64,000 nucleotides of DNA from Uloborus plumipes (taxonomy: Eukaryota > Arthropoda > Arachnida > Araneae > Uloboridae): assembly GCA_038373865.1 (NCBI GenBank), contig JAXGGA010000065.1, forward strand, positions 62,001 through 126,000, read 5' to 3'. Positions 38,940 through 50,066 of the stretch are shown one piece after another. Below the pieces are notes generated by a model. The model was not told the DNA's origin. It worked only from the letters and a program-made list of their open reading frames with translations, and searched no databases. The position numbers and the translations under genes are program-made. Numbering within the stretch: position 1 is the first letter of the stretch; each line of letters begins with the position of its first letter.

Positions 38940-39860
38940 AGAATGCCGATGTCGATGTACGGGAAAGTAGACTCGTTTAGTTCTTGACAGAACTTCTTGT
39001 TTATTATTATCGGTAGTATACAGACAATGAAAATAAAACAAATGACATTTTATCACATAATTGACATTGTCAAATTGAAACCAAATGCTGATCACAAACT
39101 TGGGTTGCCACACTTTATGCGCGATTTTCTTGTTTTTCTGCGAAGCTTTTTGAGAGTAGAAGCAAAGTTGGCAAGCACCAACGACTTTCTTTCGTCCATT
39201 TGAATCACGTCCCGCTATTGTAGTACTGGAGCTTGAAGGTCCCCCATGTACTGTGTTGAAGTCCTTCAAGAAGCTTTCTACGCCAGATTTTGTAGAAAAG
39301 CGCCTCATGGCTTGAGTATTCGTTTATCTGACCTGAATTGTAGGAAGGCACAATTCTTCGCCTAGTTGGCGCAAAAATAAACGACAATTATGGTTTTTAC
39401 GACTTTGCAAGTTGACATTTGCCCTATAAATGATATAGGCAGCTAAAGCTGAAATGTCCACAACGTTGAAGAAAAAAGATAGAGGCCATCTCTTTGTTTG
39501 CCTCTGAGACGTATATAAGCATCTAGTAAATTGTGTCGAAGCCAGATTTCGTTTTGTTATAAAACAAAATTATTTCTGGCTTTTTGTCAGCTCTAGAGAT
39601 GCTTTTGTCATGATGTATGTCAGCAATATCACAATTTTTTTCTGCTTGGTTACATAAGAACATATGGTTGCATCACTAGTGAACTCGAATAAGGAACTTT
39701 GGGTCTCTCGAGAGGTAGGCGATAACATTTCAGGCGAAATGTATGGTTGTTTTTCTTTAAAGTACCTACGATTGTACCCCACGAGACGAGGGTGTCAAGA
39801 ACTGTTCCATTTGAGTAAAAGGAGTCGCGAAAAAGAGCTGGTTTCTGCTCTACGTGCTTG
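38940..39860 (-). pseudogene. piggyBac transposase relic (DDE_Tnp_1_7 C-terminal part)
   Basis: Reading the minus strand with frame changes, the blocks appear in family order: VGTLKKNN, then QPYISPEML, FTSDATICSYVTKQKKIVIL, KPEIILFYNKTKSGFDTI (near 39570-39540) and WPLSFFFNVVDISALAAYII. A C-terminal segment with ACQLC, the start of the Cys-rich finger, whose later cysteines are missing, comes last. The third catalytic Asp region (KTKSGxDxxD) is present but degraded. The N-terminal half is lost where element Z and the internal deletion lie. Frameshifts and stops make it inactive. Confidence 0.85.
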
Positions 39861-40846
39861 AAATTCGAAGTGGGTACCCGGGTACCCGGTTATTGAGATT
39901 AAGGTGTTAATTCGGTTATTGACGCTAGGGTTAATCAAAAGATCCTTATTAAAAGACTTCACTAAATCTTTTATTCAAAAGATTTAGGAAAGTTTTATTT
40001 TTTATGAAAAATGGAATTATTGAAGGCGGTTTGCTTGTAAAAATTAAACATGAAAATGTATTTTTAGCTTCCTGCGGCATGTTCATGCATAACGTCCCCC
40101 CTCTCTAATTTTACCTCATTCTGAAGTTATATTACTTGATATAATTTAATGTTCATTTGATTTCAAGACATACCACGCACGTGGCCCAACGTTGCACGGG
40201 CACTTTGTGCCTTGAAAGTAGTGAGGAAAATTTCAAGAAACTACTCTCCGCCAAGGCGGCTCGCTAATAGACGCTTCACGCCTTTACTTTTTTTCTTTTT
40301 TCAAAAAATCATTCGAATTATTGAGATGCTTCGCGCCTTCAAGATGGTGAGAAAAGTTTCAGTAAGTTCAGCTCGCTTAAAGGAAAAAAGCAGACATAGA
40401 TACACAGTTTTTAATATAAGTAGATGGCTTTTCAACAAATGAATGTTTCAAAATATTACAAGTAGCTAGCGATAAAAATACTACGTAAGTGGCCCGCTTT
40501 TGAGTTTCGTGTTTGATTTAGTTAAGCCTTCATTCAAAATTCTCATTATCATTGTTATTACTGTTTCATAGCAACCACGTTTTGCAACAATGAATTTCAT
40601 ATTTAATCATTTATTAGGCTTAATCGCTTTAAATTTGACTACTTATTAATTGATATCTTCGCTAATTAAAATCGTATAATTATATAAATTGAAACTAATG
40701 AAGCCTGAAAAATTACCTATCTATCGGTACCTGGTTCGACTTTCAGTTCATTGGCGTTCAGGAGAAAAAAGCGTGACATAGAAAGAAAGATAGAAAGATA
40801 CTCAGTTTTTAATATAAGTAGATAGTCCATTCTAGAAGGCCATGTA

Positions 40847-43800
40847 CCTAAAATTTATATATATATGAGATTTTTTGATGGTTTCTATATGAATTTGACC
40901 TGCTGATTGGAATCCGTTGAGTTCCAGACGCTAAACCTTGAGCATTTTTGTCAAAATGGTGAAATCCAATATGGCTGCTGTAAAAAGTATGAAGCAAATT
41001 AATGGAAACGTGCGTGCAATGAAACATTTTATATAACCTCAAAAAGGGTTGTACTCTTTAGTCAAAGTACTCTTTAGTCAGTCTATTGAAAATAAATATT
41101 TATGAAAAGTTTTCGAATAAAAAATTTATCAAAATGGTAAAATTCAAGATGTCAGCCTAAAAAGTTGTAAGGTTTGATTTTCAGGCATAAATCATTTTTT
41201 AAACTGTAATTTACATGAAAATAGAATGTTTTAACAAAGATAAATGTTCAAAATGATATGCAGGGAGCATAGAAAATGTAATTTAGCCTAAAAATAACAC
41301 TAAAAATATTTAGAAACATTCCAAATTTAAGTTCCGGGATTTTGCCAGTTTTAAACCAATTTCGTGCAAGAAACAAGTTTTTTTTTTGCGAAAAAGTTTC
41401 CTATATTGATACAAGTTGCATGAATGCGGACTCCTCATTGGCGTGAAACGTATTTTTAGCTACCAGTTGGAAAGTATATTCAACGTGTTTTTTTTATAGT
41501 GTTTCGCCTTCAGCTCGATTATGGATTGTCCAGATTGACTTCACCCAACTAAGGGTGTGTGCAATCTCTCGATATTGTAGTTTTGGATGAATTGCAAAAC
41601 AAATAAGCAGCTTAGCTATTTGCTTGCAATTTTTGACTTAACATATTTGTTAAACTGCTCCAGGAGCTTTCCTGGTAAGCCAGAAAGATGCTGAACTGTT
41701 ATCATCAACCCATCTAAGAGTTTTTTTGAAATTTCCGATTTCTTGCCGTAAAGTGACTTACTTTTATTTGGAAGGTTTCTAAATTCTTTCGGAATGTTAC
41801 TGACTTTAGCTAAGTAGTGAGTCATAATCACATCAGCTTCTTCATTAGAATCAAAAGCTTGTTGAATTCCAACACCAATCTAATCGGAAAAGAATCGGCA
41901 CTAATAACAATTACACATTAACATGGGGATCGAACACAGTCGGCTCACAACAAACTTTAGTACTTGCGTCTCATTTGGTACTACTTTCAGTACGATGTCT
42001 CTTTTAGAAAGTGGTGATTTTTCATTAAGTTGAAAAACACAATAGACATTTTTCTCTTGTGTGGCTCGACGTTGTGACGTAGTACTAAATTTATCGTATC
42101 TCTCAAACAGATTGTGTACCGCTAGAATGGTTTGTATTTCGTGCTTAATAAGGTTTTCTACACCATCAATACAATTACTCAAGCAGCTGGCTTTGCGGGT
42201 TAAGATACTGCCCACAATGTTGCACATTCACCAAGAATGATAATTTCTGGACGACTCTTACCGCCTACCCTGAAAACTGCCTTTAGTTTTTAATCTAGTG
42301 CAGATTTATTTGGACCTCTCATATTTCACTCATCATCAAATAAAGCAGTAGGATGAGGAGCCAGTTCAAGACTAAACAATTTCTGTAAAAAATATTTCCC
42401 TTGATGACTCCAATAAACAATATACCATACTTGTGCCCGGTGCATGATTTGAATCACAGATTTTAGTCACTTTTGCGGTGAACGTAACCATTGTTTTATC
42501 CTTCTTAATGTTTAGTGGCATCCTTGAGGCCACGTTTTGTCATGTGCATGCCACTGTTTCTTGCCAATTTTAGTTCTTGTCAAGCTCTATCAATACTTTA
42601 CGCTAAAGTTGTTCAACTTTATCACATCAAGAAAGGGAAAAAAAACTAAACACATTTTTGTAGAAATGGCAGGTATAGTGATTTGTACTGTCATTTCAAG
42701 TAGTAAAATAAAAAAAGGCTCTCTGTTAAAATAAAACATCAAAGTAGAAAACTTTGCAAATTTTTTTAGTTAAGTAGTAACAAATTTTTTTGTTTTGCTG
42801 TCTCACAGGCATTTTTAAAATTACTGAAAAATATTTAATGAATCTACCAGATAAGTCTCATAACTTTTTTCTCCTTTTTTAGTTTAGTAACAATGTTTTG
42901 TTCGGTTGATTCGCAGACGCTTCTAAAGTTATCACAAAACATCTATCGAATATATCTCATTAGCCCTAAGCATTTTTTCGCTTTTTCATTGGGAAAAAAT
43001 AATTTTTTGTAGTGCTGTTTCTCATACGATTCTATTATTACCGGAAAATATGTTTTTTATTTGTCTGATATGTTTTAAGCCAATTTCTCTCTTCACAGTT
43101 TCACTGTAAAAACAGAGCGAAACACTCCTGGAAAATAATGGGCAGTTATAGGCTTAACTTCTGCCAGTAACATACCTGGAAGAAATCAGGAAAGTTTCCT
43201 GCTGAAGTCAGAAACCTTGCTAAAGAATTTATAACGCTTCCAAACAAAAGTCAGTCACTTTACGGCAATAAATCGGAAACTTGCGAAAAACTCTTAGATA
43301 GGTTGATGGTAGCAGTTCGGCACCTTTCTGGCTTACCAGGAAAGCTCCTGGAGCAGTTTAACAAATATGGCTACTGCTAAGGCAGAAATTTCAAGCAAAT
43401 AGCTGAGCCGCTAATTTGTTTGCAATTCATCCAAAACTACAATATCGAGAGATTGCACATACCCTTACTTGGGTGAAGTCAATCTGGACAATCCATAATC
43501 CAGCTGAAGGCGAAACACTAAACAAACACGTTGGATATACCTTCCAACTGGTAGCTAAAAATACGTTTCACACCAGTGAGAAGTTCGCATTCATGCAACT
43601 TGTATCAATATGGGAAACTTTTTCGCAAAAGAAACTTGTTTCTTGCAGGAAATTGGTTTAAACCGGCAAAATCCCGAAACTTAAGTTTGGAATGTTTCTA
43701 AATATTTTTACAGTGTTATTTTTAGGCTAAATCACATTTTTTATGCTCCCTGCATATCATTTTAAACATTTATCTTTGTTAAAACATTCTATTTTCATGT

Positions 43801-44157
43801 AAATTACGGTTTAAAAAATGATTAATACCTGAAAATCAAACCTTACAACTTTTTAGGCTGACATCTTGAATTTTACCATTTTGATAATTTTTTTATTCGT
43901 ATACTTTTCATAAATATTAATTTTCAATAGAATTATATTTTGACTAAAGAGTACAATCATTTTTAAGTGTATAAAATGTTTTATTGCACACACGATTCCA
44001 TTAATTTGCTTCATACCTTTTACAGCAGCCATATTGGATTTCGCCATTTTGACAAAAATGCTCAAGGTTTAGCGTCTGGCACTCAACGGATTCGGAATCA
44101 GCAGGTCAAATTCATATAGAAACCACCAAAAAATCTCATATATATAAAAATTTCAGG
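40847..44157. mobile_element. 3.3-kb element with inverted arms of about 1 kb
   Basis: Left end CCTAAAATTTATATATATAT and, by complement, right end CCTGAAATTTTTATATATAT begin arms that pair for roughly 970 bases (40847 to about 41850 against about 43150 to 44157), at an identity I judge visually near 85-90%. A unique middle of about 1.3 kb lies between. No TSD was found. The arms contain a mirrored coding-like segment, described separately. The class is unresolved. Confidence 0.72.
41616..42227 (-). pseudogene. Unrecognised coding remnant in the long inverted-repeat element
   Basis: Frame 42227-41901 (108 residues) starts MCNIVGSILTRKASCLSNCI and continues through QTILAVHNLFERYDKF. Frame 41831-41616 contains HYLAKVSNIPKEFRNLPNKS then LSGLPGKLLEQFNKYV, and reads upstream as IGVGIQQAFDSNEEADV. 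The second segment is repeated with substitutions in the right arm (43150-43370). The composition looks protein-like and may come from a captured host gene or the element's own protein. No domain is recognised. Confidence 0.4.
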
Positions 44158-44676
44158 TTTGTTGCCATTTCAATTGACACTAGCCTGGACTACTAAAAGA
44201 GAAAAAAAAAGATTACCCTTCCATTCTTTATCTTAAAAAGGTAAAAAATAGAAATGCAATAATAATTCTGTAAATCTGAGTAGGATAACGTTTTGAAATC
44301 CCTTTTTTTCCTGTTTGATCGAGAGGTTCTTTCAAGAGAACGGCAGCCAAAGTGTAAAAAGTCGAATACCCCTATTCAAAATAAAGCAAACCACGAAGGC
44401 CCGGTGCTAAAAAAGACTCCAAAGAAGTGAGAAAACTGGTCGAGTTTGTGGAGTGGTCAACGGTCGGTGCAGGAGAAAATCAATGCAGTGGAGTAAAAGA
44501 GAGGAGGAGGGTCGTAATGACGGGTCTCCCTGTGATGGCGGCCCCTCGGGACTGGCACGGAAATAGGGCATTAGCTGCTGTTGCCGGACCCTGTCTTGCC
44601 CGCCTCCGCCCACTTTTATGCCGGACCTGACCTGGGGACCGTCAAAAAAGTGCGATGGAACATGCAGCCAGCTCCA

Positions 44677-45010
44677 CATTGTAAAAAATAGACGTTGTTT
44701 TTCCGTATAATGCCGCTAATTTTATAATAAAAAACCGTTAAAATTGCTGATTTTACAGCAATAAATTGTAAAATTGCTCGTTTTACACTAATAAACTGCA
44801 AAATTGCTGCTTTACAATAATAAATTGTGAAATTGCTAACTTTTATTACTGTGCATTTTGCAGTTTTAAACTGAACCACTGCTGCCAATATTAAACTGTT
44901 GTTTTTATAGCATAATACAGCTAATTTTGTGGTAATAAACTGTAAAATTTCTGCTTTACAGTAATAAACTGTAAAATTGCTAATTTTAGAGTTTATTACT
45001 ATGCATTTAT
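44677..45010. mobile_element. Fragment of the CACTGTAAAAA family with AATAAACTGTAAAATTGCT repeats
   Basis: It starts CACATTGTAAAAAATAGACG and has several copies of TAATAAACTGTAAAATTGCT, as in 48896-49576. The right terminus is not identifiable. Confidence 0.65.
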
Positions 45011-45531
45011 AATTCTTCGTAAAGAAGAAATTTTATAAGGTATCAGAAAATAAAACTACGCACATGCAGAAAGAAACTTGTGAAATTTTAACAAGATCGA
45101 CAATATTGAAAATATTGCATACTGAAAAAGTCTAAAGCGATAAAAAATTAATTAAAGTGACACACAGACACAAAACTAAATAAATAATAAATAAACTTCT
45201 TCTTGAAAAGAAATTTATAACTGAATCAAAATGAATTGATAGCAACCTCAAAAAGTTGGAAAGTGGGAAATAGTTAAGTATTTTGGAGAAAATGTCAAAA
45301 AATTATATTTTCATGACATCATTCTTCCTCTCAATGTAGAATAACGGGCAATGAAACTTAAAAAATACACCAAAAGTTTTTTGTTTCCGGAGAGAAAGGA
45401 TGTTTGGAAGTATGATGCATCGTAAACAGTGCTAGACATTCCTTGCCCTGAGATGAATCAAGAGGATAAAATTAATTTCTAGAAATGTTTATATACCAAT
45501 TGTTTTTTCATTAATAAACAAAAGTATAAAG

Positions 45532-45745
45532 TGAGTAAAAACCAAAAAGCAACGTCTAAAAGCATAAATAAGTCAAGTTAAAAATCGGCATTCAAAGGCA
45601 TAAAGCCTCCTTCTTCAGTGCCAAGCAAGAAAAACCATTTCTTGCTTGGCACTGAAGAAGGAGGCTTTATGCCTTTGAAACATGTTTGCCGATTTTTAAC
45701 TTGACTTATTTGTGCTTTTAGACGTTGCTTTTTGGTTTTTACTCA
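45532..45745. repeat. Near-perfect 100-bp-arm hairpin
   Basis: The left arm from TGAGTAAAAACCAAAAAGCA pairs with the right arm ending TTTTTACTCA. The loop is about six bases near 45634. The only sizeable mismatch is an inserted CATGT-like bulge in the right arm near 45680. It could be a foldback MITE; transcribed, it would form long double-stranded RNA. Confidence 0.9.
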
Positions 45746-47317
45746 TTTTCGCACAAAGTGAACTGTTTTTAAAAAAGTATAAAGTTACTACTCAATAAAT
45801 CGTGAAATAAGGTCCTTCAAAGCATGACTTATTTTACCCCAGTAGTGACCTATTTTATCCCATATGCTATGAGGCAGGGCCGTAACCAAACATTTGTTTC
45901 GGAGAGGGTTTTATCAAGCACATTTCTAGTGCTTTTTGTTTCACTTCATGATTAAAAGGCATCAATATGAAAAATGTAAGAAAATGATCTATCTTTTCAA
46001 TGAAGGAAGAAAATCCGATGAGTACGCCGCATGACTACGTCCCTGTTAAATATTCGATGTCTTTTCATCCCTCAAAAGGATAGATTCTTTTATTCATACA
46101 CTCGCATTCGACAGTAATATTTCCGAAATGTCTATTTTATGACACTTGTAAAATGCGTTAAATACAGAGTTTGGTACTTCCAAATGTAAAGAAGTTTGGC
46201 TTTTTGTTAGTGGTATTCAAAATTCAAACAAAAAAAAAGGCGCATTGTTCCGTAAAAAACTATGTTTGCATTAACTACAATAAAGACAAATACTGCAGAT
46301 AAAATACTCAATTTGTACAATTATTCAACAATGACAATTTCATTTCTCAAATGAAATTGAAAGAAAAATTTGAAAATTAACAATAAAATAGCAATAACAA
46401 ATTTTTCAGCAAAAAAAGTATATAAAAAGCAGTTTTTTGTAATAGTGTTGAAATATTTTGGAGGGGGTTTGAAACCTAAAAACCCACACCTTAAATACGA
46501 CCCTGTTATGGGGTAAAATGAGTCATTTGACAACACATTTTATAGCTTATTTATCAGTAGCAATATTTCGTTTTTACAGATTTTACAGCACTTCGAATGT
46601 CACAAGAAATATACATTTGCATATCCTGAGCAGTTTTTTCACTGGTTGAATCAATATTTTTATGCTGTCAAAGCATGATTGCAAAATTGCTCCTTTTTGA
46701 CCCATTTTACCGCATCTGAGCCTACTCAATTTTAGGTCAATTAAGCATTTTCCATTTTTAACGAGTACTAAAAGAATGAAAGTTCGATTTCAAGTCAAAA
46801 AACACACGATAGCAACATAATCTATCAACATTGCGGTAGTTCTGGTCGAGACCAGGGGCCGATCGATTGCTGTTCCAGCATCTTCAGAGGTATTAATTTC
46901 TGATAGGAATCTGGAGGATTTTGTTGCCCCGATAAATTTAACATGCATCAATTACCATTAAGCATACACAGAGGATTAGGGTCAACGAGAGGTTATGTCA
47001 GCGTAGTCAGAAACTAGGGACCCGTTCCGTAAAGGGTCCCGTATTAACATAAGAGTAGAAAAAATTTGATAAGTTTTCTGGTGGGAGAAGGCTTGGTGAC
47101 CAAACTGACAAGGGGTTCGTCTACGTCCTTGGTGGCCCTGCGGAGATTATTCGACCTGCAACATTTTGGTCACGATCAAAGTGCCTAAATGATCGGGTTT
47201 TCTTCACCCATGCACTTACATTTGCACCAAATTTCCGTTGTTCTTTTTGATATTATTGTAAGTTAAAGGCGCTCGACAGTTATAGAGTGGTATGCTTTCT
47301 CTCCTATTTTTTAAAAG
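45746..47317. other. Host intron without recognised element
   Basis: AT-rich sequence containing a G/C-richer patch around 46990-47200 (GGGTCCCGTATTAACATAAG). No open frame or terminus was recognised. 47497-48893 is similar. Confidence 0.5.
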
Positions 47318-47319
47318 TA

Positions 47320-47494
47320 CTGTCGGCCCCGCTTAAATGAATACTGTCGGTTCCAAGAAATATTATTCGATTAAGCGGGGTATTCGTTTAAGCGGGGATC
47401 TTTAACATTGCGTCTATGGCATCGGTTCCTGGATGTTTTATTCGTACAAGAGGGGTATTCGTTTATCCGTTACCCGATTAAGCGGGGACGACAG
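47320..47494. mobile_element. pogo-type MITE (CTGTCGGCCCC family), copy 2
   Basis: TA lies on both sides (47318-47319, 47495-47496). Ends are CTGTCGGCCCCGCTTAAATG and, by complement, CTGTCGTCCCCGCTTAATCG. ATTAAGCGGGG motifs recur inside. Length is 175 bases. Confidence 0.88.
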
Positions 47495-48895
47495 TATTGC
47501 CTATCCTATTTGCTGAATTCCCCTAATAATTACTCTCCCCTTTTAGAAATATTTCGGAGAAATAATGTACCAAACAATCTTGTTGCTAAAACTGTCCTAA
47601 AGTGGACAGCAATTCATGTACCGAAATTTCCATTGAAAAATAGCCATGATTAGAAAGCAAAGAATAATTTCACTCAAAGTTGTAATCAAAGTAATTACAA
47701 CCATAAATTCAAAACAATATTATTGTTTCGGGAACAATGCAATTAGTTAACATGCTAAAAAAATTGAATAATATTAAATAATTTAACAACTTTTCTTCAA
47801 AGGTTCCTTAGTTTCAGAAAAAGCATTGTCGAGACAACCGATAATTCCCTCCGGATTAGTCTACGCACGCATTTTCGAATATTATGAATTATAATAACAG
47901 TTACTATGCAAGATAAAATATTTACTGCGAAAGTGTTACCATATATGTTACAATCATAGTAACATTGAAGTTAAGACAAAACGTTGTTATGAAAAGCAAA
48001 GTTATTTTATTTTTTTCGAACGATCAGGAAACCCAAACCAGAGCGGTTTTGTAGGAAGAAAACGGTGGAGAAAATTTTAACCTAGCAGTGGTTTGGAGAC
48101 CACTGCCTATGCGAAGAAAGTTTACAATAAAAGTTTAATATCCAGGAGTAAAATGCTGCTTTGTACGAACAAAAATGACAATTTTATATTTTTTACGCAT
48201 GGTACAAAATTTTGACAGTAGAATTCCACAAACGTTTTAGACTATACTATATCACAAAGGTACTGGGACACTTTCAAAAATTTGCATTTTTAAGGATTTC
48301 TCAAGAAATAAGAGACTAATGGTCTGTATGGCACATTTGCTCCATAACATTTTAGCGTCAGCTGACAATTCCCAATAAAAATTAAATCATCCGTGCATTT
48401 AGGGGACAAAAGGAAGGGCGAGTGGAAACAAAAACGTTTTTTGATCATAATTTACATTGAAAATAACCTGTAAATTTCGAAAATTAATTTGCGTGATATG
48501 CATAATTATTTTACCTATTTTCGTTAAGGTAGCTCTTATATTCCCGAAGGTATAAACATTTGTTTTAAAATTATAAATTTTATTTTTCGGTTGTAGGCTC
48601 ATAACACGCAGAGGTTTCCGCCAAACTTTGTCAAACCTACAGAAAAGAGGGCAGCAGATATGAGAAGTAAAAAAAATTGAAAAAAAAAAAAAAGAAAACA
48701 TATTTATGACGAAAAAAAATGTAATCGTAATTCAACATTACGTTGGGGTAGTAATAAAAATATTAATATACATTTGTATGTATATAAAAACGAACAAAAA
48801 TAGTGTGCTTTATCTATTTATGAATTTTTATCTGAAGCTCATCTTGATTTCGGGTCATTGTACTGCCTTATTTCATTACCTGATTCCAACATATA

Positions 48896-49576
48896 CACTG
48901 TAAAAACTGAATGTTGTTTTTACTGTATAATACAGCTAATTTTGTAGTAATAAACTGGAAAAATTGCTAACTTTCAAGGGCGGATCCAGAAATGTTCCAA
49001 GGGAGCGGCGATTGATTTTTTTTTTCTTACTTGCCCATTTTTTTCACCATGCATCCTTGTTAACACATGTTAATTGCAAATGTTTCGGTCTTCCATTTCG
49101 AAAAACTTCTCGATCAGAACCTCGAATCCCTGCACCCTTTCCCTTAATATCATCAAAGATCAACTAAAATTGCCTTTTTTGAACTTCAAAATCTAAAAAC
49201 TGCTGGAGAAAAGCCCCTCAAGGGAGGTGCGATCGCCCCTCCCTTGTATCCGCTCTTGCTAACTTTACAGTAATAAACTGTGAAATTGCTAACTTTACAG
49301 TACGGAACTGTAAAATTGTTAATTTTACAGTAATAAACTGTAAAAATGCTAATTAGACAGTTTATTACTAAGCATTTTAAAGTTTTAAACTGGAACCTCT
49401 GCTGCCAGTATTATACTGTTTCTTTTACAGAAAATACAGCTAAATTTTACGGCAAGAAACTAGTAAAAAAATTCCTAGTTTTACTGTTTATTACTGTGAA
49501 AATTAACGGTTTTAAATTAAATGAACCTCGGCTGCCAGTATTATACTGCAAAAACAACAGCTCATTTTTTGCAGTG
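48896..49576. mobile_element. CACTGTAAAAACTG element, TA TSD, with nested hAT MITE
   Basis: TA (48894-48895, 49577-49578) flanks ends CACTGTAAAAACTG and, by complement, CACTGCAAAAAATG. The interior is repeats of TTTACAGTAATAAACTGTAA with spacers. The family end is shared with 31107-32499. The hAT MITE at 48975-49258 is nested in it. Confidence 0.8.
48975..49258. mobile_element. 284-bp hAT MITE, TSD CTAACTTT
   Basis: The 8-bp direct repeat CTAACTTT (48967-48974, 49259-49266) flanks ends CAAGGGCGGATCC and, by complement, CAAGAGCGGATAC. The end sequence GGGCGGATCCAG is a common hAT-type terminus in animals, and a related end occurs at 53370. Confidence 0.88.
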
Positions 49577-50066
49577 TAGATTGCCCTCTGAAGAGCACTC
49601 TATCCATTTGTCAGCCACCCCCAAGCTAGATGTCTTACTCCGGGCTCTTTAGGAAGAGAAAAAGCAAGAAAAGGAAAAACTAAAGATGAAGACGGGAGAA
49701 AGGCTAATGGCTCGGCCTTGTACGCACGTGGGCGTAATTGCGGAAGATTACGGGCAACAACATCGGGCTACTGCTCTACGCTAGAAAGAGACATTGGAAG
49801 GAGGCAAAAAAGAACGGAGAGCAAAAAGAAAAAGAAGGTAACTGCTTTATTTGCAAGGATGACCATCCGGGAGGACGGGATTGGAGGAAAGAGTGTATTA
49901 GCAATAACGTTGGCTTTTATGTTCCGTTGGAAAGCGCTGCTGATGAGATAATGAATGTAATACTCTCCTATAAATACATTGGGTTTGACCATTAATGTCT
50001 GTTCAGGGGAAATGTTTTGATTTTGTGCTGTAGTCCACAGGAGAGAAAAATATTTTTTTTTATATA

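Larger units (their letters stand above)
35317..38996 (-). mobile_element. Element Z, copy 2, nested in piggyBac V
   Basis: It begins AGCCTACTTTCCCGTTAAAA and ends with TACGGGAAAGTAGACTCG then TTAGTTCTTGACAGAACTTC, the inverse of copy 1 at 12744-14467 over both ends. It contains a longer 147-bp array (about 7 units) and the Helitron at 36891-38524. A short T-run flanks it; the TSD is not clean. Confidence 0.75.
34892..39934 (-). mobile_element. piggyBac element V, TTAA TSD, hosting Z and a Helitron
   Basis: TTAA (34892-34895, 39931-39934) is followed on both ends by CCCTAGCGTCAATAACC. GGGTACCCGGGTACCC lies just inside each end and again near 35106. Without the nested Z (35317-38996) the body is about 1.36 kb, with a decayed transposase 3' part on the minus strand. 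It sits in the 22-kb host intron just upstream of the exon at 34511. Confidence 0.87.

Noticed and set aside
49738..49995. Possible zinc knuckle (CFICKDDHPGGRDWRKEC) in an 85-residue ORF
   Set aside because: Spacing does not fit CX2CX4HX4C or another finger, and no gag or transposase context surrounds it.
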